A DNA stretch of 64,000 bases from Aldehydirespirator sp965205155 (lineage in GTDB: Bacteria; Actinomycetota; Acidimicrobiia; Acidimicrobiales; Aldehydirespiratoraceae): NCBI GenBank assembly GCA_965205155.1, contig OZ242033.1, positions 558,001 to 622,000 of the forward strand. Reading direction: 5' to 3'. Made by a program: the position numbers and the translations under genes. Under the pieces are notes generated by a model. It made no database searches. It was not told where the DNA came from and worked only from the letters and a program-made list of their open reading frames with translations. Below are positions 31,082-38,818 of this stretch, one piece after another (positions within the stretch are counted from its first letter, which is position 1; each line of letters begins with the position of its first letter).

Positions 31082-32767
31082 GTGAAACCAATGAGATGGA
31101 TGATCGCCGTGCTCTGCGCCCTGGCCCTGGTCGCCTCGGCCTGTGGCGACGACGAGCCGGATACGGCGGCAGCCGACGACGCGGCTGCCGCGGCGGTGGC
31201 AGAAGCGGCCGCGGCCGAAGCGGAAGCCGCCGCGGCCGAAGCGGAGAGAGCCGCCGCGCAGGCTGATGCCGACGCGGCGCAAGCCGCGGCCGAGGCAGCC
31301 CAAGCGGAGGCAGAGGAAGCCGCGGCGAGGCTGGCAGAAGCCGAGGCGGCCGCCGCGGAGGCGAGCGCTGAACAGCAGGCTGAGGCACAGGCCGCGCTGG
31401 AGGCAGCCCAGGCTGAGGCCGAGGCTGCCCAGGCCGCGGCCGAGGCGGCCCAAGCCGAGGCGGATACGGCAGCCAGTGAAGCCGCCGCGGCCCAGGAGGC
31501 GCTGGCCGCGGCCGAAGGAGCCATAGCTCACGACATCGGCGTAGACATAGAGACGCAGACGATCCGGGTGGGTCTCAACACCGACCTGACCGGCATCTTC
31601 GCTCCGCTAACCACCAAGATCACCGACGCCCACCTGGTCTACTGGGAGTGGGTCAACGACAACGGCGGGATCCAGGGCTGGACGATCGAGCCGGTCGTGC
31701 TCGACAACGCCTACGACGTGCCCACACACCTCGAGAACTACGAGGTCTTCTCGGGTGACGGTCCCGAGAGCGTGGTGATGTTCGCCACGTCGACCGGCTC
31801 GCCTCACTCCGCGGCGACCGCCGAACTACTCATCGAGGACAACATGGCCGCCATCCCGCTGTCGTGGTACTCGGGCTGGGCCGACCCATCGATCGGCAAG
31901 AACCTGTTCGAGGTGCAGACCAACTACTGCATCGAGGCCATGAACGGCACGACCTATATGGCCGAGACCTACGGTCCGAACGTGGCCATCGCCACCTTTC
32001 CCGGCGATTACGGCCAGGACGCGGCCCGGGGCGTGAAGATCGCGGCCGAGGCACTGGGCCTCAACGTTGTCTACGACGGCGAGGGCGCGGTCATCCCCGG
32101 CGCAGACCAGACCCCGGTCATAACCGGCATTGTCGAGTCCGGAGCAGACTGGGTGTGGGTCACGCTCAACCCCAGCACGACAGCACAGCTCCTGGGCGGC
32201 TCGGCCGCGGCGGGCTACACCGGTCAGTGGATAGGCAGTGCGCCGAGCTGGAACCCGGCTCTGCTGCTCGTCGACGGCTTCAAGGAGTTGGCCGACGCGT
32301 TCTACACCCATTCCACCTACACGGTGCTTCTGGGCGAGGGCGCGGGCGCTGGCGCGGTAGGAGAGGCTGCAGGCATGCAGGAGCTGCTCGACGTGATGCG
32401 CGAGTACCGCCCCGACGCCAGCTGGGATGACTTCTACATCATCAGCTGGATCCAGGGCTATGTCGTGCACCAGATCCTCGACCAAGCCATCAGCAACGGC
32501 AACATCACTCGGGCCGGGGTGTTGGCCGCGGCCAATCAGGTCACGGCCGACCTGAACGGTCTGGCGCCCAACCAGTCCTGGGTGGGCAACCCCAACGACA
32601 ACGTCGTGCGCGAGACGTACCTGTATGACGTTGACCTGTCCCTGTACACGCCGGGGGCCACCATCTCGGATGAGAGGGCCAACAGCGGCTTCTCGCTGAT
32701 CAAGGGGCCCTATGCCTCCGAGACGGCCCTGAACTGGGAGTACGAGCCCTGCTTCGTGGCTTCCTAG
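31082..32767 (+). CDS. ABC transporter substrate-binding lipoprotein with Ala-rich coiled-coil stalk (paralog 1)
   Basis: 561 residues. The signal peptide ends in lipobox LVASAC with lipidated Cys21. Residues of about 30-148 are an almost pure Ala/Glu/Gln/Asp helix predicted to form a long coiled coil. The rest is a LivK/Peripla_BP_6-type domain: IRVGLNTDLTGIFAPLTTKI, WVNDNGGIQGWTIEPVVLDNAYD, FPGDYGQDAARGVKIAAEALGLNVVYDGEGAV. The stalk would hold the ligand-binding domain away from the membrane, which is unusual for this family. GTG 31082 has GGAGG nine bases upstream. The paralog at 34.6 kb is very similar throughout. Substrate unknown; amides, amino acids or small acids are all possible. 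Confidence 0.92.
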   Translation: MKPMRWMIAVLCALALVASACGDDEPDTAAADDAAAAAVAEAAAAEAEAAAAEAERAAAQADADAAQAAAEAAQAEAEEAAARLAEAEAAAAEASAEQQAEAQAALEAAQAEAEAAQAAAEAAQAEADTAASEAAAAQEALAAAEGAIAHDIGVDIETQTIRVGLNTDLTGIFAPLTTKITDAHLVYWEWVNDNGGIQGWTIEPVVLDNAYDVPTHLENYEVFSGDGPESVVMFATSTGSPHSAATAELLIEDNMAAIPLSWYSGWADPSIGKNLFEVQTNYCIEAMNGTTYMAETYGPNVAIATFPGDYGQDAARGVKIAAEALGLNVVYDGEGAVIPGADQTPVITGIVESGADWVWVTLNPSTTAQLLGGSAAAGYTGQWIGSAPSWNPALLLVDGFKELADAFYTHSTYTVLLGEGAGAGAVGEAAGMQELLDVMREYRPDASWDDFYIISWIQGYVVHQILDQAISNGNITRAGVLAAANQVTADLNGLAPNQSWVGNPNDNVVRETYLYDVDLSLYTPGATISDERANSGFSLIKGPYASETALNWEYEPCFVAS

Positions 32768-32774
32768 TCCGTTA

Positions 32775-32824
32775 AGGCCCGTCGGCGGGGCGGCACTGCA
32801 AGCGCAGGCCGCCCCGCCGGGCCT
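32775..32824 (+). terminator. Strong GC hairpin between the binding protein and livF
   Basis: Inverted repeat with arms AGGCCCG/CGGGCCT and GCGGGGCGGC/GCCGCCCCGC (17 pairs with a three-base bulge in the left arm) and a 13-base loop. No run of T follows, so it may be an attenuator or an mRNA-stabilising hairpin keeping binding-protein message in excess over the ATPase genes rather than a full stop. Confidence 0.8.
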
Positions 32825-32845
32825 GCCCGCCCACAAGACTGCTAG

Positions 32846-33637
32846 ATGCTCGAAGTCGCCAACCTTGAGGTCGTCTACAACGAGGTTGTCCTTGTGCTGC
32901 GCGGTCTGTCCATCGATGTTCCCGACGGCAGCATCGTCGCGGTGCTCGGCGCCAACGGAGCGGGCAAGACGACCGCGGTGCGGGCCATCACCGGACTCCT
33001 CGATGTCCATGAGGGCGACATCACCAAGGGCTCCATCGTCTGGAACGGCACCGACATCTCCAACTTCAAGCCGTCTCGCATCGTCGAGGCCGGCATCACC
33101 CAGGTGATGGAGGGCCGGCGGATCTTTGCCGAGTTGACGGTGGACGAGAATCTCAACACAGGTGCCTTCACCGTGCGCGACCGGAAGGAGAACGAGGAGG
33201 CCTACGAGCGGGTGATGGAACTGTTCCCGCTCCTGCAGGGTCGACGGCGGGACACGGCCGGGTACCTGTCCGGCGGCGAGCAGCAGATGCTGGCCATCGG
33301 GCGGGCGCTGATGGCCGATCCGAAGCTGCTGATCCTCGACGAGCCCTCACTGGGGCTCGCGCCGATGCTCATCCAGCAGATACGGGACATCATCGTGGAC
33401 ATCAATGCCCTGGGCACGAGCGTGCTGCTGATCGAGCAGAATGCGGTCATGGCCCTGTCCATCGCCCACTACGGCTACGTCATGGAGTCGGGCAAGGTGG
33501 TCATGGACGGCGATCCCAAGAAGCTCTTGGCCGACGAGGACGTGCAGGAGTTCTATCTGGGCCTGCACGCCGAGGGGGAGCGCAAGTCGTTCCGCGACGT
33601 CAAGCACTACAAGCGCCGCAAGCGCTGGCTGTCATGA
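32846..33637 (+). CDS. ABC transporter ATP-binding protein (LivF family)
   Basis: 263-residue ATPase. Walker A GANGAGKTT at 35-43, Q-loop region AGITQVMEGRRIFAELTVDENL, signature LSGGEQQMLAIGRALM, Walker B LLILDEPSLGLAP and the switch histidine position in SVLLIEQNAVMALSIAHYGYVMESG. The motif VMEGRRIF matches LivF-type proteins (PEGRxxF). The C-terminus is an extra basic tail, KHYKRRKRWLS. The stop overlaps the livG start. Confidence 0.94.
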   Translation: MLEVANLEVVYNEVVLVLRGLSIDVPDGSIVAVLGANGAGKTTAVRAITGLLDVHEGDITKGSIVWNGTDISNFKPSRIVEAGITQVMEGRRIFAELTVDENLNTGAFTVRDRKENEEAYERVMELFPLLQGRRRDTAGYLSGGEQQMLAIGRALMADPKLLILDEPSLGLAPMLIQQIRDIIVDINALGTSVLLIEQNAVMALSIAHYGYVMESGKVVMDGDPKKLLADEDVQEFYLGLHAEGERKSFRDVKHYKRRKRWLS

Positions 33638-34479
33638 GCGAGAGTCCTGAGACCACTCAGGCGACTGTCGTGAGCCCGTCCGGAGAGTCGGCTCCCGCGC
33701 TGCTCGAGGTGGACGACATCTCCTTGCGCTTCGGCGGGGTGACTGCCATCGACTCGGTCTCGTTCGAGGTCCGCCCGGGCGAGCTGTTCTCCATCATCGG
33801 ACCCAACGGGGCGGGAAAGACCTCGATCTTCAACTCGATCTCGCAGGTGTATCGACCGCAGTCTGGCGACATCCGCTGGAAGGGCTCTTCGATCATGGGC
33901 ACGCGTCCCGACCGGGTAGCCCAACTGGGGGTGGCTCGCACGTTCCAGAACATCGAGCTCTTCTCCCACATGACTGTGCTCGACAACCTGCTGACCGGTC
34001 GCCATATCCGCATGAGCGGCTCCTTCCTTGCCGGAGCGCTGTGGGTGGGCAAGGCCAAGCGGGAGGAGATCGAGCACCGCCGCAAGGTGGAGGACATCAT
34101 CGACTTCCTGGAGATCGAGGGGTGGCGGAAGCACCCGGTGGCCCTGCTGCCCTACGGGATCCAGAAGCGAGTAGAGCTCGGCCGGGCGCTGGCCATGGAT
34201 CCCGAGATGCTCATGCTCGACGAGCCGGTCGCGGGTATGAACCTGGAGGAGACCGAGGACATGGCCCGCTTCATCCTCGACATCCGCCGCGAGCTCGGCA
34301 TCACCCTGCTCATGGTGGAGCACGACATGGGCCTGGTGATGGACATCGCGGACCGGGTGATGGTCCTGGACTTCGGTCGACGGATCTCAGAGGGGTCTCC
34401 GGCAGAGGTGCAGCGCGATCCCAACGTGATCGCGGCCTACCTGGGCAGCACGGAGTTGGACACCGCTGCAACCGAGTGA
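33634..34479 (+). CDS. ABC transporter ATP-binding protein (LivG family)
   Basis: 281-residue ATPase. LRFGGVTAIDSVSFEVRPGELFSIIGPNGAGKTSIFNSIS contains Walker A; the LivG-type ARTFQNIELFSHMTVLDNLL follows; the signature region reads LPYGIQKRVELGRALAMDP, with LPYG in place of LSGG as is usual in LivG; Walker B is EMLMLDEPVAGMN and the switch motif is LLMVEHDMGLVMDIADRVMVLDFG. A 20-residue Ser/Thr/Glu leader precedes the core. ATG 33634 overlaps livF (ATGA). Confidence 0.94.
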   Translation: MSESPETTQATVVSPSGESAPALLEVDDISLRFGGVTAIDSVSFEVRPGELFSIIGPNGAGKTSIFNSISQVYRPQSGDIRWKGSSIMGTRPDRVAQLGVARTFQNIELFSHMTVLDNLLTGRHIRMSGSFLAGALWVGKAKREEIEHRRKVEDIIDFLEIEGWRKHPVALLPYGIQKRVELGRALAMDPEMLMLDEPVAGMNLEETEDMARFILDIRRELGITLLMVEHDMGLVMDIADRVMVLDFGRRISEGSPAEVQRDPNVIAAYLGSTELDTAATE

Positions 34480-34504
34480 GCCGGCCGCCTGAGAACCGGC
34501 CCCG

Positions 34505-34540
34505 GAGGTCGGGCGGGTAGGCGCACGAATCCGGCCGGTG
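34505..34540 (+). repeat. Degenerate head of the dispersed repeat (R7, partial)
   Basis: GGTCGGGCGGGTAGGCGCAC and GAATCCGGCC resemble the head and next segment of R1 and R5 (GAGGCCGAGCGGGTAGCCGA, GCGAATCCGGCC), but no core follows. It lies 25 bases after the livG stop on the same strand, again at a gene's 3' end. Confidence 0.5.
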
Positions 34541-34582
34541 CTCGCGCGCAACGTGTAGCGTTCGCCGAGAGAGGAGGCGACT

Positions 34583-36181
34583 GTGAAACCAATGAAATGG
34601 ACGCTGGTGGTCGTCTGTGCCCTGTCCCTGGTTGCCTCGGCCTGCGGCGACGACGAGCCGGACACGGCGGCAGCCGACGCCGCCGCGGCGGCCGAAGCGG
34701 AGAGGGCCGCGGCGCAAGCCGACGCCGATGAGGCCCAAGCCGCGGCCGAGGAAGCGGCGGCAAGGTTGGCCGCGGCCGAGGCGTCCGCTGCGGAGGCGAG
34801 CGCTGAACAGCAGGCCGAGGCGCAGGCCGCGCTGGAAGCAGCCCAAGCCGAGGCCGACGCGGCGCAGGCCGCGCTGGAAGCAGCCCAAGCCGAGGCCGAC
34901 GCGGCCGCGGGGGAAGCTGCCGCAGCCCAGGAGGCGTTGGCCGCGGCCGAGGGCGCGATAGCTCACGATCTCGGCGTGGACATAGAGTCGAGGACGATCC
35001 GGGTGGGGCTGAACACCGACCTGACCGGCATCTTCGCCCCGTTGATCACCAAGATCACCGACGGACACCTGGCCTACTGGGAACGGGTCAACGACACCGG
35101 CGGGATCCAAGGCTGGTCAGTCGAGCCCGTCGTGCTGGACAACGGCTACGACGTTCCCAGACATCTGGAGAACTATGAGGCCATGGCGGGCGACGGCGGC
35201 CAGAGCGTGGTGATGTTCAGCATGTCCGTCGGCTCGCCCCATACCGCGGCCACCACCGAATCGCTCATCGAGGACAATCTGGTCGCCGTCCCGATCTCGT
35301 GGTACTCGGGGTGGGCCGACCCCCAGATCGGCAAGAACGTATTCGAGGTGGGGCCCAACTACTGCATCGAGGCCATGAACGGCGTGACGTACATGTCGGA
35401 GACCTACGGCCCCGACTTCGCTATCGCCAGCTTCCCCGGCGACTACGGCGAGGACGGCGCCGAGGGTGCGAAGATCGCGGCGGAGGCACTGGGCCTCAAC
35501 ATCGTCTATGACGGCCAAGCCCAAGTGATCCCCGGCGCCGACTTGACGCCGGTCATCACCAGCATCGTCGAGTCCGGCGCCGACTGGGTGTGGCTCGCCA
35601 CGAGCCCCAGCACGACGGCGAACCTGATGGGCGGCGCCGCACAAGCGGGCTTCACCGGCCAGTGGGCGGGCAACGCCCCCAGCTGGAACCCGGCTCTGCT
35701 CGGCGTCGAAGGCTTCGCGGAACTGGCCGACGCCGTCTACACCCATTCCACCTACGCCGTGCTGTGGGACGCCGAAGACTCGGAGGGCATGCAGGACATG
35801 ATCAGCGGTATGCGCGAGTACCGCCCGGACGCGCCGTTCGATGACGTCTACATCGTCAGCTGGATCCTGGGCTACATCGCCCACCAGATCTTGGACCAGG
35901 CCATCAGCAACGGCAACCTCACCAGGGCCGGCGTGCTGGCGGCGGCCAACCAGATCACCGCCGACCTCAGGGGCCTCTCGCCGGACCAGAGTTGGCGCGG
36001 CAACCCCAACAACAACGTCGTGCGTGAGACCTACCTGTACGACGTCGATCTCTCGCGGTACACGCCGGGTGTGACGGTGTCGGAGGAGGGAAGCAACAAC
36101 GGCTTCACCCTCATCAAGGGGCCCTACGCCTCCGAGACCGCCTTGAGCTGGGAGTACGAGCCCTGCTTCAAGGCCTCATGA
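34583..36181 (+). CDS. ABC transporter substrate-binding lipoprotein with Ala-rich coiled-coil stalk (paralog 2)
   Basis: 532 residues, closely similar to the protein at 31.1 kb from the lipobox (LVASAC, Cys21) to the C-terminus (ALSWEYEPCFKAS). The coiled-coil stalk is shorter, about residues 28-125, and contains an exact 14-residue duplication. The ligand-binding domain shows IRVGLNTDLTGIFAPLITKI and FPGDYGEDGAEGAKIAAEALGLNIVYDG; differences cluster in the cleft-side segments (MSVGSPHTAATTESLIEDN). The gene presumably arose by duplication and may have a different specificity while sharing LivHMFG. Its TGA overlaps the ATG of bioB. Confidence 0.92.
   Translation: MKPMKWTLVVVCALSLVASACGDDEPDTAAADAAAAAEAERAAAQADADEAQAAAEEAAARLAAAEASAAEASAEQQAEAQAALEAAQAEADAAQAALEAAQAEADAAAGEAAAAQEALAAAEGAIAHDLGVDIESRTIRVGLNTDLTGIFAPLITKITDGHLAYWERVNDTGGIQGWSVEPVVLDNGYDVPRHLENYEAMAGDGGQSVVMFSMSVGSPHTAATTESLIEDNLVAVPISWYSGWADPQIGKNVFEVGPNYCIEAMNGVTYMSETYGPDFAIASFPGDYGEDGAEGAKIAAEALGLNIVYDGQAQVIPGADLTPVITSIVESGADWVWLATSPSTTANLMGGAAQAGFTGQWAGNAPSWNPALLGVEGFAELADAVYTHSTYAVLWDAEDSEGMQDMISGMREYRPDAPFDDVYIVSWILGYIAHQILDQAISNGNLTRAGVLAAANQITADLRGLSPDQSWRGNPNNNVVRETYLYDVDLSRYTPGVTVSEEGSNNGFTLIKGPYASETALSWEYEPCFKAS
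34823..34906 (+). repeat. 42-nt tandem repeat x2 in the stalk of paralog 2
   Basis: Two adjacent 42-nt units, differing only at the last base, encode QAALEAAQAEADAA twice. The period of 14 residues equals two heptads, so the duplication lengthens the coiled coil without breaking its register. Confidence 0.9.
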
Positions 36182-37179
36182 TCGACTGGCCTGCCATAGG
36201 GCGCGCGTCGGTAGCGCTGCTCGATGGGCGCCGCCAACTCACTGCCGACGAGCTGGCCGAGCTGGCCGTGGTCGACGACTCGGCGGTGCCCTCGCTCGCC
36301 GCCCTCGCCCACGAGGTCCGGCTGGCCTGGGCCGGCCCGGTTGTCGAGGTCGAGGGCATCCTGTCGGCCAAGACCGGGGGCTGCCCGGAGGACTGCCACT
36401 TCTGCAGCCAGTCGGCCGCATTCGACACGCAGGTCAAGGCCACGCCGTTCCTCGACACCGGCGAGGTGCTGGCCGCGGCCCGCGAGACCGAGGCGCTGGG
36501 GGCCAGCGAGTTCTGCATGGTGCTGGCGGTGCGCGGCCCGGATCGCCGCACCATGGATCGGCTCATCGAGCTGACCGCGCTGGTGTCGGCCTCCACCGGG
36601 CTGAACGTCGCGGTGAGTGCCGGCATCCTCACCCGCGATCAGGCCTTCGAGCTGGCCGCGGCCGGAGTGCACCGCTACAACCACAACCTGGAGACCAGCC
36701 GGTCCTTCTTCCCGCGAGTAGTGACCACCCACAGCTTCGACGAGCGGGTGGACACCTGCACCTACGTGCGGGAGGCGGGCATGGAGCTGTGCTGCGGGGT
36801 GCTGCTGGGAATGGGCGAGACCGTCGAGCAGCGACTGGAGCTGATCGAGCAGGTCAGGGAGGTAAGGCCCTGCGAGGTGCCCATCAACTTCCTGAACCCC
36901 CGTCCGGGCACACCGCTGCAGATCCGCAAGCCGGTGGGAGCCCTGGAGGCCATCCGCTGGATCGCCATGTTCCGGCTGGCCCTGCCGTCGGTGATCCTGC
37001 GCTACGCCGGCGGCCGGGAGATCACGCTGCGCGACCTCCAGGCCATGGGAATGACGTCCGGGATCAACGCCTTGATCGTGGGCAACTACCTGACCACTCT
37101 GGGACGGTCGCCCCAGCAGGATCTGGACATGCTCGCCGACCTGCGCATGCCCATCGGCAGCCTGTCCGCCGCGGTTTGA
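36178..37179 (+). CDS. bioB: Biotin synthase
   Basis: 333-residue radical-SAM enzyme inserting sulfur into dethiobiotin. The cluster motif CPEDCHFC gives Cys69, Cys73 and Cys76; other motifs are EVEGILSAKTGGCPED, ARETEALGASEFCMVLAVRGP, VHRYNHNLETSRSFFP, GMGETVEQRLELIEQVRE, NFLNPRPGTPL and LRYAGGRE. ATG 36178 overlaps the stop of the binding-protein gene (ATGA), so it is expressed with the ABC transporter operon. No bioF, bioA or bioD is in the window. Its stop codon lies inside an 18-nt tandem repeat array, and a BsaP-like gene follows. Confidence 0.95.
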   Translation: MIDWPAIGRASVALLDGRRQLTADELAELAVVDDSAVPSLAALAHEVRLAWAGPVVEVEGILSAKTGGCPEDCHFCSQSAAFDTQVKATPFLDTGEVLAAARETEALGASEFCMVLAVRGPDRRTMDRLIELTALVSASTGLNVAVSAGILTRDQAFELAAAGVHRYNHNLETSRSFFPRVVTTHSFDERVDTCTYVREAGMELCCGVLLGMGETVEQRLELIEQVREVRPCEVPINFLNPRPGTPLQIRKPVGALEAIRWIAMFRLALPSVILRYAGGREITLRDLQAMGMTSGINALIVGNYLTTLGRSPQQDLDMLADLRMPIGSLSAAV

Positions 37180-37239
37180 ATGACCGTCGCGGTTTGGATG
37201 ACGGCCGCGGTTTGAGCGACGGCCACGGATTGAACGAGC
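37168..37239 (+). repeat. 18-nt degenerate tandem repeat x4 across the bioB stop
   Basis: Four consecutive 18-nt units (37168, 37186, 37204, 37222) resemble GCCGCGGTTTGAATGACC with a few changes each. Unit 1 holds the bioB stop codon. In the frame of the downstream Cys-rich gene, the units read as repeats of about six residues of the type DGRGLS. Confidence 0.85.
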
Positions 37240-37415
37240 CGGAGTCGTACTGTCGCGGCTGCGGTCGCCGCGATTGTTCCAGTTGCCTGCCCGAGCTGGA
37301 CCCTCCCCGCTACTGCGGCCGGTGCGGGGCCTGGCTGGCCACCTCAGTCACTCCCGCAGGCTGGACGGCGAAGTGCCGCAACTGCGGCACCAGCCGCTCG
37401 CGTTCAGGCTCGTAG
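37194..37415 (+). CDS. bsaP: BsaP-like biotin synthase auxiliary protein (Cys-rich)
   Basis: Up to 73 residues. The recognisable part is YCRGCGRRDCSSC, then LDPPRYCGRCGAWLATSVTP and AGWTAKCRNCG, which matches the small cysteine-rich proteins encoded beside bioB in actinobacteria; the mycobacterial one (BsaP) is needed for biotin synthase activity. No ATG or GTG start is available; TTG codons at 37194, 37212 and 37230 are in frame, and the last (LNEPESYCRGCG) would drop the repeated leader. It overlaps bioB's repeat array and its last 12 bases overlap the convergent paaD-like gene. Family assignment is from memory of the motif. Confidence 0.7.
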   Translation: MDDGRGLSDGHGLNEPESYCRGCGRRDCSSCLPELDPPRYCGRCGAWLATSVTPAGWTAKCRNCGTSRSRSGS

Positions 37416-37874
37416 CACCTCCACCACTTCGGAGCAGTAGGTGCAGCGGTGCACGGCCCGGCACCGGGCCGGACCGAACGGCGACTGCTCAACCAGCGCG
37501 GCGACTCCGCAGCGGGGGCACTCGGACGGCTTGCCGGGCACGGCGACCGCCACCGTGAAGTCGCGGGCCATCACGGCCCGAGCATGCTGGCTGAGCCTCG
37601 AAGTGTCCCAGCCCTGGGCGCTGCGGCGCACCTCAACGTCGGTGACGCCCTCGAGCGCTCCGACTGCGTCGGCGATGTCCGATGAGATGACTTCAAGGGC
37701 GGGACAGCCGCTGAAGGTGGTCATCAACTCGATCTCGACCCGTTCTCCGGCGAGTTCGACTGCACCGATCATGCCCATGTCAACCACGCTCACGCCGGGA
37801 TACTCGGGGTCGTCCACGGCCCTGAGAGCTTCGATGACGTCGGATTCCCGGATCGTGCAGGCGTGTCTCGCCAC
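37404..37874 (-). CDS. PaaD-like DUF59 / zinc-ribbon protein
   Basis: 156 residues. The N-terminal DUF59 (MIP18) domain reads VIEALRAVDDPEYPGVSVVDMGMIG and TTFSGCPALEVISSDIADAV; the C-terminal zinc ribbon is CPRCGVAALVEQSPFG then CRAVHRCTYCSEVVEVL. This two-part layout is that of PaaD, which helps mature the phenylacetyl-CoA epoxygenase complex, probably its iron centre. None of paaA, B, C or E lies nearby, so it may serve another metalloenzyme. It converges with the BsaP-like gene and diverges from the TRAP transporter genes. Confidence 0.85.
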   Translation of the reverse strand: MARHACTIRESDVIEALRAVDDPEYPGVSVVDMGMIGAVELAGERVEIELMTTFSGCPALEVISSDIADAVGALEGVTDVEVRRSAQGWDTSRLSQHARAVMARDFTVAVAVPGKPSECPRCGVAALVEQSPFGPARCRAVHRCTYCSEVVEVLRA

Positions 37875-37967
37875 CCTCCAACCCTACGGCCGCAGGACTC
37901 GCCCCGCGGTCCGGTCGTTGAGTCCGTACTAGGCAGTCTGCCCGGCCGACCACTAGTGTCGCGAACC

Positions 37968-38777
37968 ATGCCGGTCGCAACCGCGCCCGAGTCCGGTCAG
38001 CGGGTGCTGGCCTGGAGGACGCTGCATCCGTCTGGGTGGGTCGCGGTGGCGACACTGCTGGGAGCCCTCGTCGCGCACCTGCTCGTCGACACGTCCTACC
38101 TGATCGGCCACTTCGAGTGGTGGTGGTGGATCATTCTCGTCGTCGGCGTGGCGCTGGCGGCGTGGCATGACGGGCTTCACCGGCTGCGTCTGGGGATCGA
38201 AGCCATCCCGAAAGTCACGCTGAAGCTGGCGATGATCCTGGCCTGGGCCGTGTTCATCCTGCAGTTCTTCAACGTGATCACCCGCTACAGCAACGAGTAC
38301 GTGGAACAGGACATCCTCATCGGCGAGGTGGTCAGCCTGGCCTGGCAGTCCTTCGGGCTCATGTTCCTGATGGCCATCAACGTCGGCGTGCGCGACGGCG
38401 TCAACCCCCGCATCGACTTCTGGTGGGCGAACTTCCGCAACAAGACCAAGGCGGCCCTCGACTTCGCCATGCACACGGTGCTGCTGCTCCCCTTCGTCTT
38501 CATGAGCGTCCGCATCCTCCAGCACTATGTGGCGGCCGCCCTCGGCCGCCGCCACAACGGCGAGTGGCCCGCCGGCTGGCGGGTGTGGCAGAGCTGGGAG
38601 GAGGCCGTGGATGCGGGCGGTCTCGCGGTGGGACCGATCAAGACGATGCTGCTGGTGGGCTTCTTCCTGTTCGGCCTGCAGATCCTGGCTGAGGTCATCA
38701 AGACCGGGTTCGTGCTGATCGGCCGGGACGACTACGGCGACATCGTCGAGCGCGATATCCCGCAGAGGATCGAGTAG
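37968..38777 (+). CDS. TRAP transporter small membrane subunit (DctQ family)
   Basis: About 269 residues, long for this subunit. Hydrophobic spans at WVAVATLLGALVAHLL, WWWWIILVVGVALAAW, LKLAMILAWAVFILQFFNVITRY, VSLAWQSFGLMFLMAINVGV and LLLPFVFMSVRIL plus a last one at MLLVGFFLFGLQILAEV. The DctQ motif is seen as SLAWQSFGLMFLMAINVGVRDGVNPRIDFWW. I start at ATG 37968 (MPVATAPESG); the frame is open 35 codons further. TAGTGT at 37954-37959 could be the -10 box of a leaderless message. Partner of the large subunit 41 bp downstream. Confidence 0.88.
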   Translation: MPVATAPESGQRVLAWRTLHPSGWVAVATLLGALVAHLLVDTSYLIGHFEWWWWIILVVGVALAAWHDGLHRLRLGIEAIPKVTLKLAMILAWAVFILQFFNVITRYSNEYVEQDILIGEVVSLAWQSFGLMFLMAINVGVRDGVNPRIDFWWANFRNKTKAALDFAMHTVLLLPFVFMSVRILQHYVAAALGRRHNGEWPAGWRVWQSWEEAVDAGGLAVGPIKTMLLVGFFLFGLQILAEVIKTGFVLIGRDDYGDIVERDIPQRIE

Positions 38778-38812
38778 GCGCGGCCGTGAGAAGCCCGCAG
38801 AGGATCGAGTAG
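38759..38812 (+). repeat. Duplicated 19-bp end of the dctQ-like gene
   Basis: CCCGCAGAGGATCGAGTAG occurs at 38759-38777, where it encodes the last codons and stop, and again at 38794-38812 in the spacer before the large subunit. The copies are 16 bases apart. This is a short direct duplication of the gene end; the second copy lies just upstream of the next ATG. Confidence 0.9.
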
Positions 38813-38818
38813 ACGACG

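Noticed and set aside
37168..37239. 18-nt units as a CRISPR-like or integron attachment repeat
   Set aside because: Units are directly adjacent with no spacers and lie partly in coding sequence; a simple tandem repeat explains them.
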